From TA-21 sp036557405 (GTDB taxonomy: Archaea; Thermoproteota; Nitrososphaeria; Nitrososphaerales; Nitrososphaeraceae): a stretch of 26,349 nucleotides of DNA. The position numbers and the translations under genes were made by a program. Of this stretch, positions 13,929-23,900 are shown piece after piece (position 1 is the first letter of the stretch; each line of letters opens with the position of its first letter). The stretch spans positions 1 through 26,349 of the forward strand of contig DATBHO010000016.1 of the NCBI GenBank assembly GCA_036557405.1, written 5' to 3'. Below the pieces are notes generated by a model that made no database searches, was not told where the DNA came from, and saw only the letters and a list, made by a program, of their open reading frames with translations.

Positions 13929-15071
13929 CTACTTTAACTTTGAATTTTTGATACTTATTGAGAGATTCTTTTGGAAATACGGAAACAAGTCTCTTCGTTT
14001 CATCTCTTTAAACCAGTAGTGGTTATAGTGACTTACAGTAAGAAACAAAAATTTCAAAAATGGTCTAATGTTCAAGTTATCTGGGAGCATATCTAGGGCA
14101 ATTTTTGCTTCCTCCAGATAAATTTCACTCTTATCCAAAGTTAATTCAAATGCCTTTTCGACATCTTTAGTAACCACAGAATAATATAACGGCCATGATG
14201 GAATTTTAATGCCACCATTTACAATTGCGTCTTCCATTTCATTACCACAACCAACACACTCCGACGCCTTTGCCATCCCCAGATGAAATATGTCGTTGAG
14301 AGGAGGTAGGTTTAAGGCCATGTTTCTACCTGCCGTACCCATAACAGCACGGTATTTCTTGTAACATCCAATCATATTTTCATCACTAATAGATTCTGGG
14401 TTTAGCTTTAGCCTAGCATCGATATATTGTCCTATCCTAGCATCTTTAAATCCATCTTCAAAGGCCTTTAATACTGCATCTCCTCCGAGTGAAATCTTTT
14501 GTCGTGCTATTTCTAGGATGTAAGGGTTCATGAGTTTGTAATCATCGAGAAATTCGATATCTTCATCGGCGTCCATGATCCTATCCATTGGTTCACTAAG
14601 ATCTATTGCAATCACGTGGCCATCAACTATAGAATTCCTTGTCTCCTTTGTAATAGGCTCTTTATAGAAGTCAGAGGCACTATCAATAAGAGCGTTTAGA
14701 ACAGGGAAAGTCATTTTTACAAAATTTGAATTGAGGATACGTTGTACCCTATCCGCTAAAATGTCAGGCTTTGAGAGTCTTTCTCGTACCGACTCAATCT
14801 TAGAATCATCTAGAGATATTTCGTTTGTCTCCATCTCATCGGCAAATTTTTTCATTGTAGTTTTTGGATTAGGATCTGAAATCAATTTTTCATGCAGAGA
14901 GAGTAGAAATCTCTTTGTGAATTCTGGAAATTCTTTTTCAGTCTGGGCTTTGTATTGGTGGAATTGTTTATACCCTTTATCCTGTAGAACTAGTTGTTTT
15001 ATAATTTTCCGGCCAGATCCAGTGCTCAATAGTGAAAACTTTGAAAATACTTTATTTTCTTTAGCGCTCAT
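13929..15071 (-). CDS. Unrecognised 380-aa protein with a Cys-containing segment
   Basis: I do not recognise this family. The protein is soluble, largely helical and charged, with no signal peptide or membrane helix. The first ~130 residues look all-helical. Residues 232-280 contain C236 and a CxxC pair (C272, C275) in ECVGCGNEMED, separated by the stretch NMALNLPPLNDIFHLGM. His residues at 263, 348 and 351 (SHYNHYWF) could complete a metal site, but ligand assignment is guesswork. A conserved-looking C-terminus reads VSHYNHYWFKEMKRRDLFPY. It has its own TATA box and starts a unit with rfcL, so a role in replication or repair is the natural guess by context only. I considered a primase large subunit (PriL), but the four-Cys Fe-S pattern of PriL is not present. 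Confidence 0.75.
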   Translation of the reverse strand: MSAKENKVFSKFSLLSTGSGRKIIKQLVLQDKGYKQFHQYKAQTEKEFPEFTKRFLLSLHEKLISDPNPKTTMKKFADEMETNEISLDDSKIESVRERLSKPDILADRVQRILNSNFVKMTFPVLNALIDSASDFYKEPITKETRNSIVDGHVIAIDLSEPMDRIMDADEDIEFLDDYKLMNPYILEIARQKISLGGDAVLKAFEDGFKDARIGQYIDARLKLNPESISDENMIGCYKKYRAVMGTAGRNMALNLPPLNDIFHLGMAKASECVGCGNEMEDAIVNGGIKIPSWPLYYSVVTKDVEKAFELTLDKSEIYLEEAKIALDMLPDNLNIRPFLKFLFLTVSHYNHYWFKEMKRRDLFPYFQKNLSISIKNSKLK

Positions 15072-15098
15072 TTACAATTCTTTCAGAATATTCTATTG

Positions 15099-15108
15099 CT
15101 ATTTAACT
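15099..15108 (-). promoter_or_regulatory. TATA box of the 380-aa gene/rfcL unit
   Basis: AGTTAAATAG on the minus strand is centred about 33 nt upstream of the ATG at 15071, predicting a leader of only a few nucleotides. It indicates that this unit is transcribed independently of the rps7 operon just upstream. Confidence 0.45.
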
Positions 15109-15174
15109 TTAAGACTAAATGTTATCTTAGATTTCAATAATAAAATGAGTTTTCAAATCCGAGAGCAGATGCCC

Positions 15175-15777
15175 CTACCTTGATGACATTGCGATCCTTT
15201 CTTGCTCATTCTTTTTCTTCACAGAATGACTTTCCATGGAATTATTTGAGGCTAATATAATCTCCCTTGCAAGCACCTCTTCAATAGTCTTTGGATTTGA
15301 ATAAGTCGTTTCTCTTACGCCTTCCGCTATAAACCTTAGTGCCAAATCTACGCGTCTTAATGGTGCTACATCAACAGAAACGTGATATACGACGCCCCCA
15401 TAGACGATTCTTGTTGTATCCTCATTAGGTGCTGCATTCTCAATTGCCCTAATTAGTAATTCTATTGGATTCTTGCCAGTTTCGTAGTATATTAGTTCAA
15501 GCGCAGTTTTGACAGTTTTTATCATTCTTCCCTTCTTCCCTCCCATTCTTCCAGTATTTTTTGCATATTTCTTGCCGAAGTGCATGAGTTTGTTTACTAA
15601 CCTTTCAATAATATGCACTTCAGCTTTCTTTAACCTCTGATGTTCATGTCTTCCAAAGCTAATAGGAATTATAGCAGGATCCAAGGCAATGACATTTTTT
15701 AATCCATAATCTTGGATTTCGATATCGTGTGAATTCCATTTATTAAATAATAACATGGTGTTTCCTTTTGTAACCAT
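15175..15777 (-). CDS. rps7: 30S ribosomal protein S7 (uS7)
   Basis: A 200-aa archaeal uS7, which binds the 3' major domain of 16S rRNA and helps form the head of the small subunit. Recognisable segments are NKLMHFGKKYAKNTGRMGGK, KTALELIYYETGKNPIELLI, RAIENAAPNEDTTRIVYGGV, and VAPLRRVDLALRFIAEGVRE. The length is typical of archaeal S7, and the bacterial-type N-terminus is replaced by the archaeal extension (MLLFNKWNSHDIEIQDYGLK). The start ATG at 15777 is preceded by AGGAGATGA, which overlaps the rps12 stop. It is the last gene of the RNAP operon, and no elongation factor gene follows it here, unlike many archaea. Confidence 0.96.
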   Translation of the reverse strand: MVTKGNTMLLFNKWNSHDIEIQDYGLKNVIALDPAIIPISFGRHEHQRLKKAEVHIIERLVNKLMHFGKKYAKNTGRMGGKKGRMIKTVKTALELIYYETGKNPIELLIRAIENAAPNEDTTRIVYGGVVYHVSVDVAPLRRVDLALRFIAEGVRETTYSNPKTIEEVLAREIILASNNSMESHSVKKKNEQERIAMSSR

Positions 15778-15782
15778 TCAAA

Positions 15783-16220
15783 TCATCTCCTTGGTTTCTC
15801 TTTTCTTCCATAAACTAATTCTATAAGTGATACGCCATTTACCTTAAACACCTGCCATCTAACACCTGGTATATCGCCCATTGCACCACCCATTGAACCA
15901 CCGATTCCTTCTAGCAAAACTTCATCATGTTCATCAATATAATTTAGAGCACCGTCCCGCGGAAGAAAGGCAGTAATAGATTTCCCATTCTTGATTAATT
16001 GCACCCTTACACATTTCCTCACGGCGGAATTAGGCTGCTTTGATTCAATTCCAACTTTTTCAAGCACAATTCCTCTCGCTTGTGGAGCCCCCTCTAAAGG
16101 ATTTGCCTTCTTGTCGAGCAACAACATCCTTCTCTTATAGTATTTGTTTGACCATCTCATCCTCCTTCTTTTTGATTTTAAGACTCTTCCCGAAAAAAGA
16201 CCTAATGGTGATTTTGCCAA
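15783..16220 (-). CDS. rps12: 30S ribosomal protein S12 (uS12)
   Basis: A 145-aa archaeal/eukaryal-type uS12, part of the decoding centre that monitors codon-anticodon pairing. The diagnostic loops are ARGIVLEKVGIESKQPNSAV and RKCVRVQLIKNGKSITAFLP, ending in a basic YGRKEKPRR tail. The N-terminal LFSGRVLKSKRRRMRWSNKY is the archaeal extension. The start is TTG at 16218-16220. An ATG five bases upstream is followed at once by TAA, so it is not usable. GAGGT overlapping the nusA TGA serves as ribosome-binding site. It sits between nusA and rps7 in the conserved archaeal order. Confidence 0.96.
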   Translation of the reverse strand: MAKSPLGLFSGRVLKSKRRRMRWSNKYYKRRMLLLDKKANPLEGAPQARGIVLEKVGIESKQPNSAVRKCVRVQLIKNGKSITAFLPRDGALNYIDEHDEVLLEGIGGSMGGAMGDIPGVRWQVFKVNGVSLIELVYGRKEKPRR

Positions 16221-16233
16221 TTACATAGTGACC

Positions 16234-16695
16234 TCAAATACTCTGTGCATTATCCTCACTCACAATCATAACATTTGAAATCTGAAAATACCTTTTTGCC
16301 AAAATCCTTGCCTTCTCTGCATTACGTCCCTCCTTACCCACTACTATGCCTTTCTTTTTTGAATCCACAATCACAACAGCTTGTTTTGAACCATCAAATC
16401 TATTATTAATCTTTATCTCGTTTATCATATCAGAATTAAGGACATTTCCCAAAAAAGCCGATGGATCATCTGAATATTCGACTAGTTCAACTTTCTTTGT
16501 TACGATTCCTTGCAGTTGCCTTATTGTTGCGCCACCTTTCCCAATAGCCAAGCCCATCTGTCCTTTATTTACGATGAAAATTACTCTATCCATTTTTTCG
16601 TCGACTACGCAGTCACGAGCAACAGCTCCTGTTATATTTTGAAATAATGACATTAGTCTTAATTCCCCTGAAGTCAGTTTGATTTTTTCAGTCAA
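16234..16695 (-). CDS. nusA: NusA-like KH-domain protein
   Basis: A 153-aa archaeal NusA-like protein with two tandem KH RNA-binding domains and no bacterial N-terminal polymerase-binding or S1 domain. KH1 contains VDEKMDRVIFIVNKGQMGLA and IGKGGATIRQLQGIVTKKVE. KH2 contains FDGSKQAVVIVDSKKKGIVV and GKEGRNAEKARILAKRYFQI. The GKGG and GKEG loops match the GxxG RNA-contact loops. It is thought to act in transcription elongation/termination or rRNA transcription in archaea. The start is a TTG giving MTEKIKLTSGELRLMSLF, which matches the usual family N-terminus better than the internal ATG at MSLF. It lies between rpl30e and rps12, with an unusually long gap upstream. Confidence 0.93.
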   Translation of the reverse strand: MTEKIKLTSGELRLMSLFQNITGAVARDCVVDEKMDRVIFIVNKGQMGLAIGKGGATIRQLQGIVTKKVELVEYSDDPSAFLGNVLNSDMINEIKINNRFDGSKQAVVIVDSKKKGIVVGKEGRNAEKARILAKRYFQISNVMIVSEDNAQSI

Positions 16696-16708
16696 TTTTG
16701 TTATTAAC

Positions 16709-16816
16709 CTATAATATTAATTTGTTTGATACGTTTGAAATTTGGTTGTTCTTTTTGGAGTCATCAGTTAAATCTCCAATATATGACAAATTACTATAAA
16801 AAATATCCCCATTCAC
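16709..16816 (-). CDS. Possible 35-aa small protein between rpl30e and nusA
   Basis: A GTG one base after the rpl30e stop opens a 35-codon frame ending in TAG, 13 nt before the nusA start. It fills nearly all of the 122-nt gap in an otherwise tightly packed operon. The peptide is polar, beginning MNGDIFYSNLSYIGDLTDD and ending SNVSNKLIL, with no recognisable motif. No clear Shine-Dalgarno is seen, though the position allows translational coupling. It may equally be a chance frame in an AT-rich spacer. Confidence 0.22.
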   Translation of the reverse strand: MNGDIFYSNLSYIGDLTDDSKKNNQISNVSNKLIL

Positions 16817-16817
16817 A

Positions 16818-17132
16818 TCACTTATTCACAAATTCGTTAATTAACTCTTGAATTTCGTTATCTTTACCAATTCTTAATGACAAGGCACTTATCCTAAATG
16901 GCTTATTACATAATTTTCCCAATTGAACAGAATTACCGTTAAATGGTAATGTTGGTACCTGAACGGTTCTCGCCTCTTCCAGGATTTTGGATTTATCTTC
17001 TGGAATCAATGAGTCTGAAAGAACTATAAGTTTCGAGCCTTTAATAGAACCCATTACTTGTCTAGCTCCTATTTTGCACTTATTAGAACTTATTGCTTCT
17101 TTAATTGTTTTTTCGAGGTTTTTCATTTTCAT
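16818..17132 (-). CDS. rpl30e: 50S ribosomal protein L30e (eL30)
   Basis: A 104-aa member of the L7Ae/L30e RNA-binding family found in archaea and eukaryotes. Typical features are NLEKTIKEAISSNKCKIGAR, the nucleotide-fold strand SKLIVLSDSLIPEDKSKI, and the conserved end VQLGKLCNKPFRISALSLRI. It binds kink-turn-type RNA in the large subunit. Two in-frame ATGs (17132 and 17126) are possible starts. Either way the gene overlaps the 3' end of rpoA by 26-32 nt, implying coupled translation. It occupies its conserved archaeal position between rpoA and nusA. Confidence 0.94.
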   Translation of the reverse strand: MKMKNLEKTIKEAISSNKCKIGARQVMGSIKGSKLIVLSDSLIPEDKSKILEEARTVQVPTLPFNGNSVQLGKLCNKPFRISALSLRIGKDNEIQELINEFVNK

Positions 17133-20100
17133 CCTTCACGCTCATATAAAGATCAACCATTCCTGTACCAATAGGTACAGTTGCGCCTACTATAACGTTT
17201 TCTGTTACACCTTTGAGTGACTCGATCTGTCCTTCAAGAGAAGCTTTTGCAATTGTAGGTACAGTAATTTCAAATGCCGCACGGGCTAGAACGGATGTTT
17301 TAGTCCCAGCAATTCCATGTCTCCCTATTTGTTGTAAATGTCCCTTTGATGTCATAAGATCTGCAACTAACATAATATGTCTCATATCGACTTCTAATCC
17401 TTGTTCCTCAAGAGTATTGGTAACTTCTTTAATCAATGCATTTCTTGCTGCTTCTATTCCCAGAGTCTGCCAAACTTCATAAACATTATTTGTAGAAATT
17501 CTTGAAGTGTCTATCCCATCTATTGCAATTATCTTTGATAAATTGGACCCTGCAGTTTGGATAACCCATTCTTCATTTTGTTTTACTATTGTTACGCGTT
17601 CTATATCCTGCACGCCTTTTACTCTTGCATTCATTAATTTGTTCCTCATTGTTAGCAATGTTTGTGCGTCAGGTTCTCCTGCAATAGTAATTTTTATTAT
17701 TTTTTTGGATTCCTGTAAAGTGACATCGTATTTTTTCTTCGGACCCTTTAGAACCTCCATGATATCTTCTATCGAACATCCACGTTCAGATAGCTTTGAT
17801 TCTGAAACATGGAATGTCAGTATTCCTGAATAGTCAGTCTCCGTTCTCTCGAGTAGATCAGCGACTTTTGTAAATATTATCTCTCTAGCAACATTAAGAG
17901 CCTTTTCCCTCGAGACCCTATGATCTTCATCAAGATATACATCCATAGTAGGAGTAACAGGCTTTTTTCTTGCGTCCACAAGTTCTATTAACCTAGGTAA
18001 TCCCAAGGTAACATTCCTCTCCTTAACTCCTGCAAAATGGAATGTCCTAAGTGTCATCTGAGTTCCTGGTTCACCAATTGACTGAGCAGTAACAACTCCT
18101 ACTGCCTCTCCTGGCTCAACCATTGCCTTCTTGATAAGATCCAGTGTTTTCTTTATTACTTTGTTAGCGCCATCTCTGCTTATTTTGCTTTGATTAAGTG
18201 ATACTAACAATTTGTCTCTCAGTCTTGGATTAAGAGTCTTTGCGTGTTTATGAACTATTTCTGAAATTTCCTTTTCAGTGGCTTTTTTACCTTCATCGAT
18301 AAGTAATTCGCCTTCAATTAATCTAGAAATATTTACAGCTTCTCCATGATCACTTTTTGCTGGATCTATTCCATCCTCTCCATAAACGAACTGTATTATA
18401 TTACCATGTGGATCTCTGACAGTTTGATCATACTCAATCTTCAAATGTTCAAGTGCATTTATTAATCTTCTTTGCATGTATCCAGATTGTTGAGTTCTAA
18501 CTGCAGTATCAACGAGCCCTTCTCTACCACCCATCGCATGGAAGAAAAATTCGAGCGGACTTAGCCCGTCCCGATAATTTGATTTTACAAAACCTTTGGA
18601 ATCAGGATTAGCATCATTTGCTTTAAAATGTGGAAGAGATCGATCTCTATATCCTTTGGTGATCCTTCTCCCTCTTATTGACTGTTGTCCTAGTGCTGCT
18701 GTCATCTGTCCAATATTTAAAGTAGAACCCCTGGCTCCAGTTGACGCCATGATTACACCAGAATTGTCATCAGGAAAAGCACGATCTGCAGTTTTGCCAG
18801 CTCTGTCCCGAGCCCTTGAAAGTTCATTTACTACATAAAGCTCTAATGCTTCTGCGGGTGATAAACCTCTTGTCAATGGTAACGTTTCCTCATCGTGTTG
18901 TTTTATTAGTTCATACACCTTCTCATATGCCTTGAGAATAACGTTACTAATTTCAGTTCTCGTTTCATCTGACAACCATAGGTCAGAATAGCCATACGAA
19001 AATCCGTTCTGTGTCAGATATGATTTTAGAACAATAAGTATAGAATCCAAGAACCGTTTTGCTGCCTCGTTTCCATAATCTTTAGCAATTCTGTGTAAAA
19101 CGCTATCTGGTTCCTCTGCACCAATTGAGGCTTTGTCAATAACACCACTTATCAATTCACCATTCTTTATGACAACATCTTTACCCTCACCCTTAGATGC
19201 TTTGTTCCATTTTGAAGTGATTACAAAATTAAAATCCTTTGGCAAAAAGAGTGAAAAAAGCTGTTTTCCAGTATAGATTTTTCTACCGTTTTCGTGGTGT
19301 TTTGGTTCAGGGAGTTCCTTTGAGTATCCTCCTAGCAATGCAAGATTAGCAAATTCTTCTTCCTTCAAAAATGTCTTATCCTGTGTCAAGATAAAAGCAC
19401 CTGTTATGAAATCTCTTATCGCGCCAATAATTGGTCCGCCATATCGTGGCGAAATAAGCTGATCTTGAACTGTCATTAGGAGAGCAGCTTCTGCACGAGC
19501 TTCTTCGCTCTGAGGTACATGAAGGTTCATTTCATCTCCATCAAAATCAGCGTTGTAAGGAGGACAGACTGCCGGATGTAATCTAAACGTTCTGTATGGC
19601 AGTACCTTTACGTAATGTGCCATAATGGACATCCTGTGAAGTGAGGGCTGTCTGTTAAAGATTACTGCGTCCCCATCTCTTAAATGTCTCTCTACCACAT
19701 ATCCAGGGCTTATTGAATCTGCCAGTACAGTTCTGTCAGTAACGTAATCAAGTCGAATTTTCACTCCATCGGTCCTTATAATATAATTTGCTCCAGGATA
19801 GTCATTTGGTCCCTTTATTATCATTTTCTTTAATTCTTCAATGTTCCACTCGCTAACAGTTTCTGGAATAGTGAGCTTCTTTGCGACATCGATTGGAACA
19901 CCAACATCTGAGATGGTTAAATTGGGATCTGGAGATATGACAGTTCTACTGGAAAAATCTACTCTCTTGCCGGATAAAGAGCCTCTGAATCTTCCTTCTT
20001 TGCCCTTTAATCTTTGCGTTAGTGTCTTTAATGGTCTACCGGATCTATGATGTGCTTGTGGAATACCAGAAACTTCATTGTCAAAGTAAGTGGTTACATG

Positions 20101-20925
20101 GTACTGAAGAAGATCAACCAAATCCTGCACTATCAGGGGCGGTGTACCTGCTTCCTTACTCTCTTTAAGTCTCTGATTAACTCTAATAATATCAACCAAT
20201 TTATGAGTAAGGTCATCTTCTGATCTGATCCCAGTTTCTAAAATAATTGATGGCCTGACTGTAACGGGAGGAACTGGCAGGACTTGTAAGACAAACCATT
20301 CTGGTCTAGCTGTCTCTGGGTCATATCCTAATAAAACCAAATCTTCGTTGGGAATATTCATCAATCGTTCCCTAATTGTAATAGGAAGAAGCCTGTTTTC
20401 ACCTATCTCGGTTTTTTCAACAAATATCGTTGGTTTAGTAAAAACCAAGTCATATTGTTCCTTTTGACAGTGTGGACATATCTTTACTTTTTTTGCTTTT
20501 TCAATTATGTCTTCTTTAATGTTTTCGAGAGTAATTACTGCATACGCGGCCTTTGTATCTCGGAGGTCCTTATATTTTGCCAATTCATCAGTTGAAAGTT
20601 TTATCCTACTGCAGGATCTGCATGAAACAAGCAACAACTTGTGGATATCATCCACAAACGCGATGTGCAGAACGGCTTCAGCCAATTCGATGTGACCAAA
20701 GTGTCCAGGGCAATTAGCTGATGTGTTCCCACAAGTGCCACACTTCTGTCCGGGTTCTAATGTCCCAAGTCTGTTATCCATGAGGCCTCCTTGTACAGAC
20801 ATGCCATCCTCATCATAGGTTTCTGGGGCGGTGATTTCTACTACACTAAATTTTCGAATTTCAACAGGTGATAGTACGCTGAATCTAATACCACCTAAAA
20901 TTTTTAGGGTATCTTCAACTTCCAT
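17101..20925 (-). CDS. rpoA: RNA polymerase largest subunit, unsplit A'/A''
   Basis: A 1274-aa fusion equivalent to archaeal RpoA' plus RpoA'' (bacterial beta', eukaryal Rpb1). N-terminal zinc sites are CGTCGNTSANCPGHFGH (62-78), CRSC (102-105) and CPHC (150-153). The Mg2+-binding catalytic loop NADFDGDEMN lies at about 457-466, preceded by the cleft segment VIFNRQPSLHRMSIMAHYVK. The A'' part contains AVGVVTAQSIGEPGTQMTLR at about 935-955 and continues through LGLPRLIELVDARKKPVTPT to the C-terminal cleft and jaw. No stop or intergenic gap lies at the usual A'/A'' split, which in Crenarchaeota and Euryarchaeota makes two genes. The unsplit gene is a known thaumarchaeal trait. A Shine-Dalgarno (AAGGAGAAGGTG) overlaps the rpoB 3' end, and the 3' end overlaps rpl30e. 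Confidence 0.98.
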   Translation of the reverse strand: MEVEDTLKILGGIRFSVLSPVEIRKFSVVEITAPETYDEDGMSVQGGLMDNRLGTLEPGQKCGTCGNTSANCPGHFGHIELAEAVLHIAFVDDIHKLLLVSCRSCSRIKLSTDELAKYKDLRDTKAAYAVITLENIKEDIIEKAKKVKICPHCQKEQYDLVFTKPTIFVEKTEIGENRLLPITIRERLMNIPNEDLVLLGYDPETARPEWFVLQVLPVPPVTVRPSIILETGIRSEDDLTHKLVDIIRVNQRLKESKEAGTPPLIVQDLVDLLQYHVTTYFDNEVSGIPQAHHRSGRPLKTLTQRLKGKEGRFRGSLSGKRVDFSSRTVISPDPNLTISDVGVPIDVAKKLTIPETVSEWNIEELKKMIIKGPNDYPGANYIIRTDGVKIRLDYVTDRTVLADSISPGYVVERHLRDGDAVIFNRQPSLHRMSIMAHYVKVLPYRTFRLHPAVCPPYNADFDGDEMNLHVPQSEEARAEAALLMTVQDQLISPRYGGPIIGAIRDFITGAFILTQDKTFLKEEEFANLALLGGYSKELPEPKHHENGRKIYTGKQLFSLFLPKDFNFVITSKWNKASKGEGKDVVIKNGELISGVIDKASIGAEEPDSVLHRIAKDYGNEAAKRFLDSILIVLKSYLTQNGFSYGYSDLWLSDETRTEISNVILKAYEKVYELIKQHDEETLPLTRGLSPAEALELYVVNELSRARDRAGKTADRAFPDDNSGVIMASTGARGSTLNIGQMTAALGQQSIRGRRITKGYRDRSLPHFKANDANPDSKGFVKSNYRDGLSPLEFFFHAMGGREGLVDTAVRTQQSGYMQRRLINALEHLKIEYDQTVRDPHGNIIQFVYGEDGIDPAKSDHGEAVNISRLIEGELLIDEGKKATEKEISEIVHKHAKTLNPRLRDKLLVSLNQSKISRDGANKVIKKTLDLIKKAMVEPGEAVGVVTAQSIGEPGTQMTLRTFHFAGVKERNVTLGLPRLIELVDARKKPVTPTMDVYLDEDHRVSREKALNVAREIIFTKVADLLERTETDYSGILTFHVSESKLSERGCSIEDIMEVLKGPKKKYDVTLQESKKIIKITIAGEPDAQTLLTMRNKLMNARVKGVQDIERVTIVKQNEEWVIQTAGSNLSKIIAIDGIDTSRISTNNVYEVWQTLGIEAARNALIKEVTNTLEEQGLEVDMRHIMLVADLMTSKGHLQQIGRHGIAGTKTSVLARAAFEITVPTIAKASLEGQIESLKGVTENVIVGATVPIGTGMVDLYMSVKDENEKPRKNN

Positions 20926-20930
20926 AATTT

Positions 20931-23900
20931 TTACACCTTCTCCTTTGGAACCAATCTTGGAGCTACATTAAGGCTGATCATTTCTTGCAACAAAAGTTTA
21001 AACGCATAGGCTATAGCCACTGACGAAATTTTTGCTCTTTCTCCACAGACTCTGCATACGTATCTTCTTTGTTTGACATCATAGTATGCGAGCAGACCAC
21101 AGCGCTCACAAATATTAACTTCTGCCTTATCTGACTCCTCTAGAAGCCTATCTTTTAGCATCATAGATGCACCATATGCAATCAAACAATCTCGTTCCAT
21201 CTCACCAAATCTGAGACCCCCACCTCGGGCGCGACCTTCTGTTGGTTGTTTAGTGAGCATTTGAACCTGTCCTCTTGCTCTGCTATGGATTTTATCAGCG
21301 ACCATATGGTGAAGCTTCTGATAATAAACTACTCCAATGTATACCTCTGCTTTGAATTTCTTGCCAGTACGTCCATCATACATTACTTCTTTGCCTGTTG
21401 ATTTGAATCCATATTTTTCCAAAATTTCCTTGAGGTCATGTACTTTTTCACCTACAAAAGCTGAGCCGTCAACTACTTTGCCTCGCAGGGCAGAAGATTT
21501 TCCTGCAATAGATTCCATGAATTGACCGACAGTCATTCTTGATGGGAATGCGTGCGGATTAATCATAACATCTGGAACTATTCCATCCTCCGTATATGGA
21601 AGGTCCTCTTGTGGGACCAACATTCCGATCACTCCTTTTTGTCCATGCCTTGATGCAAATTTGTCACCGATTTCCGGAATTCTCATATCCCTCACTCTGA
21701 TTTTGTACATCTTACCTCCATCTACAGATTGAGTCATTACGACTGAATCAATTACTCCGTTCTCAGAAGGCCTAACTCCTATTGACGTGTCCCTTCTGTA
21801 CGGACCTTTTACTTCAAACTCTTTGTACTCTTCCATGAATCTAGGCGGAGAAGTTCTACCAATCAAAATATCTCCTCCATTTACTATTGACTCGTGCATT
21901 ATAGCTCCGTCATCTTCAAGTAACCTATAAGATTTCTCGCCTCGGTAACCTCTAATATTTGCATCCGATGACGGTATCTCAAACTTATCCTTCATTCCCC
22001 CAGGGTATTGTTTTGCTTCGGCTTCGTACACTCTGTAAAAGAAAGTTCTACCAAGACCTCTATCAACTGATGATTTATTGAACACTACTGCGTCCTCTAT
22101 ATTATATCCTTCATATGGTAATACTGTGACAATACAATTTTGTCCGGTGGGGCGTTCTTCCAATCCAAGAAGATTTATCGCTTTTGTTGTAACCACTGGG
22201 ATTTGTGGATACAGCATGAAATGCTGTCTTACATAAGTACTTGCATTCATTAATGGTGTTGAAAATCCCAAACTCTGTTTTGCCATCGCGCTTTCGTAGG
22301 TATTTCTTGGAGACTGGTTGTGTTCAGGATAAGGAATTATAGAAGCTCCAACACCCAAAATCGAAGGGGGATAAATTTCCAAGTGAGTGTGACTTGATTG
22401 CAGACTGCCATAGTCCATTGCTACATAACAATTTTCCTCCTCATTTGCATCGATGAGTTCTATCATACCCATCCACAATAAGTCGGACCAAGATTTCATA
22501 TTCCTCCTTATCAAATCAAGAACATCCAAAGTTATTACTGGTTTTCCATCTCTTACTATAGCTAGTGGTCTGAGTATTCTTCCTGAATTGCAACTTACGT
22601 AAAGGCGCTTTGTAGAATTTTCATTGTCGTTGGAATAATAGTAAATTCCAACATGGGCGTGTATTTTTCCAGATCTTCTCAAACTTCTCAGTGTATCTGT
22701 TAGGTGCTGACCATTGTCGTAATACCCAATTAGACGTCCATCCACAAATATTCTCGCACCGTTTTTTCTTAATATATCAGAAGCCTCCTCGACAGGATGA
22801 GCTCCTAGTTCATATAATTTTTCAATTATCTCAGAAGCTGAGACACTTACAGAGATTATAGAAGATAAAGCAATATTTTTTACCAAACCACAGTTTGATC
22901 CCTCAGGAGTCTCAGCCGGGCATATTCTGCCAAAATGAGTAGAGTGGAGATCCCTTGCTTCAAAGTTAGGTTGACTCCTGCTTAACGGTGATTGAATTCT
23001 GCGAAGATGGCTAATAGTTGATATATAATTGGTTCTGTCCAGTAGTTGAGTAACACCAACTCTTCCCCTACCCCAATTTCCAGTGGCAATAGCATTATTT
23101 AATTTATCAGAGATTATTCCTGGTCTTACTGCCGCAGCAACTGCGTTTATTCCTCTCTTTTGACCAGATCTTTCAAGTTGATATTTCATGTCTCTGACAA
23201 GATTTCTAAATGCTGTTCTGAAAAGATCTGCCAGCATCTGACCAGCAAATTTTATAACTTTATTTCCATAATGATCTTTGTCATCAGATGCTACCAAATT
23301 AAGCCTCAATTCAATGAGCTTGCATGTCGCTTCGCCTAGAAAGAGTGCCTTTTCGTTTCTATTTTCAGGATTCTTTCCAAGATGTGGGAGCAATCCCCAA
23401 TCGAGTAAGGTTTCAGCTCTCTTTATCTGAAATTCTTCCAACATTCCTGGAGCAATTCTCTTGCTTATGTAGACTATTGCGTCTCTACTAGTTTCAATTT
23501 CTCCTGCCTTCTCAAATGAAGGCTCTAATTCATCCTGTATGATTGAATTCAGAGATGCTCCATCAGCAATATCCTTATCAGATTCAAGTCCCAATGCCCT
23601 TATTAATGTAATAAGTGGTATATCTACCGGCGACCCCGGAATCTTTGCGACAATTGATCCATCTGGTCTCATTATTAGTTCCAGTTTTGCCCGATATCCA
23701 ACTATCGAAGAATATACTTTTGCTTTGTAAACCAAATTACCAGTTGTTTCTTCCGTATCTACAATTATCTTGTTATATGACAAGTCTTCTAAGCCGATAA
23801 TTACTCGCTCAGACCCATTAATTACAAAATAACCTCCCGGATCTTTTGGATCCTCTCCAAGTTCTATAAGCTTAGTATCGGGGAGATTGTGTAATACACA

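Noticed and set aside
13929..15071. DNA primase large subunit identity for the 380-aa protein
   Set aside because: PriL needs four Cys for its Fe-S cluster in a characteristic arrangement. Only three Cys are present and the surrounding motifs do not match.
14731..15183. 150-codon plus-strand frame antisense to the 380-aa gene
   Set aside because: Ser/Arg-rich low-quality composition, no motif, and it lies opposite a well-formed gene that has its own promoter and neighbour spacing.
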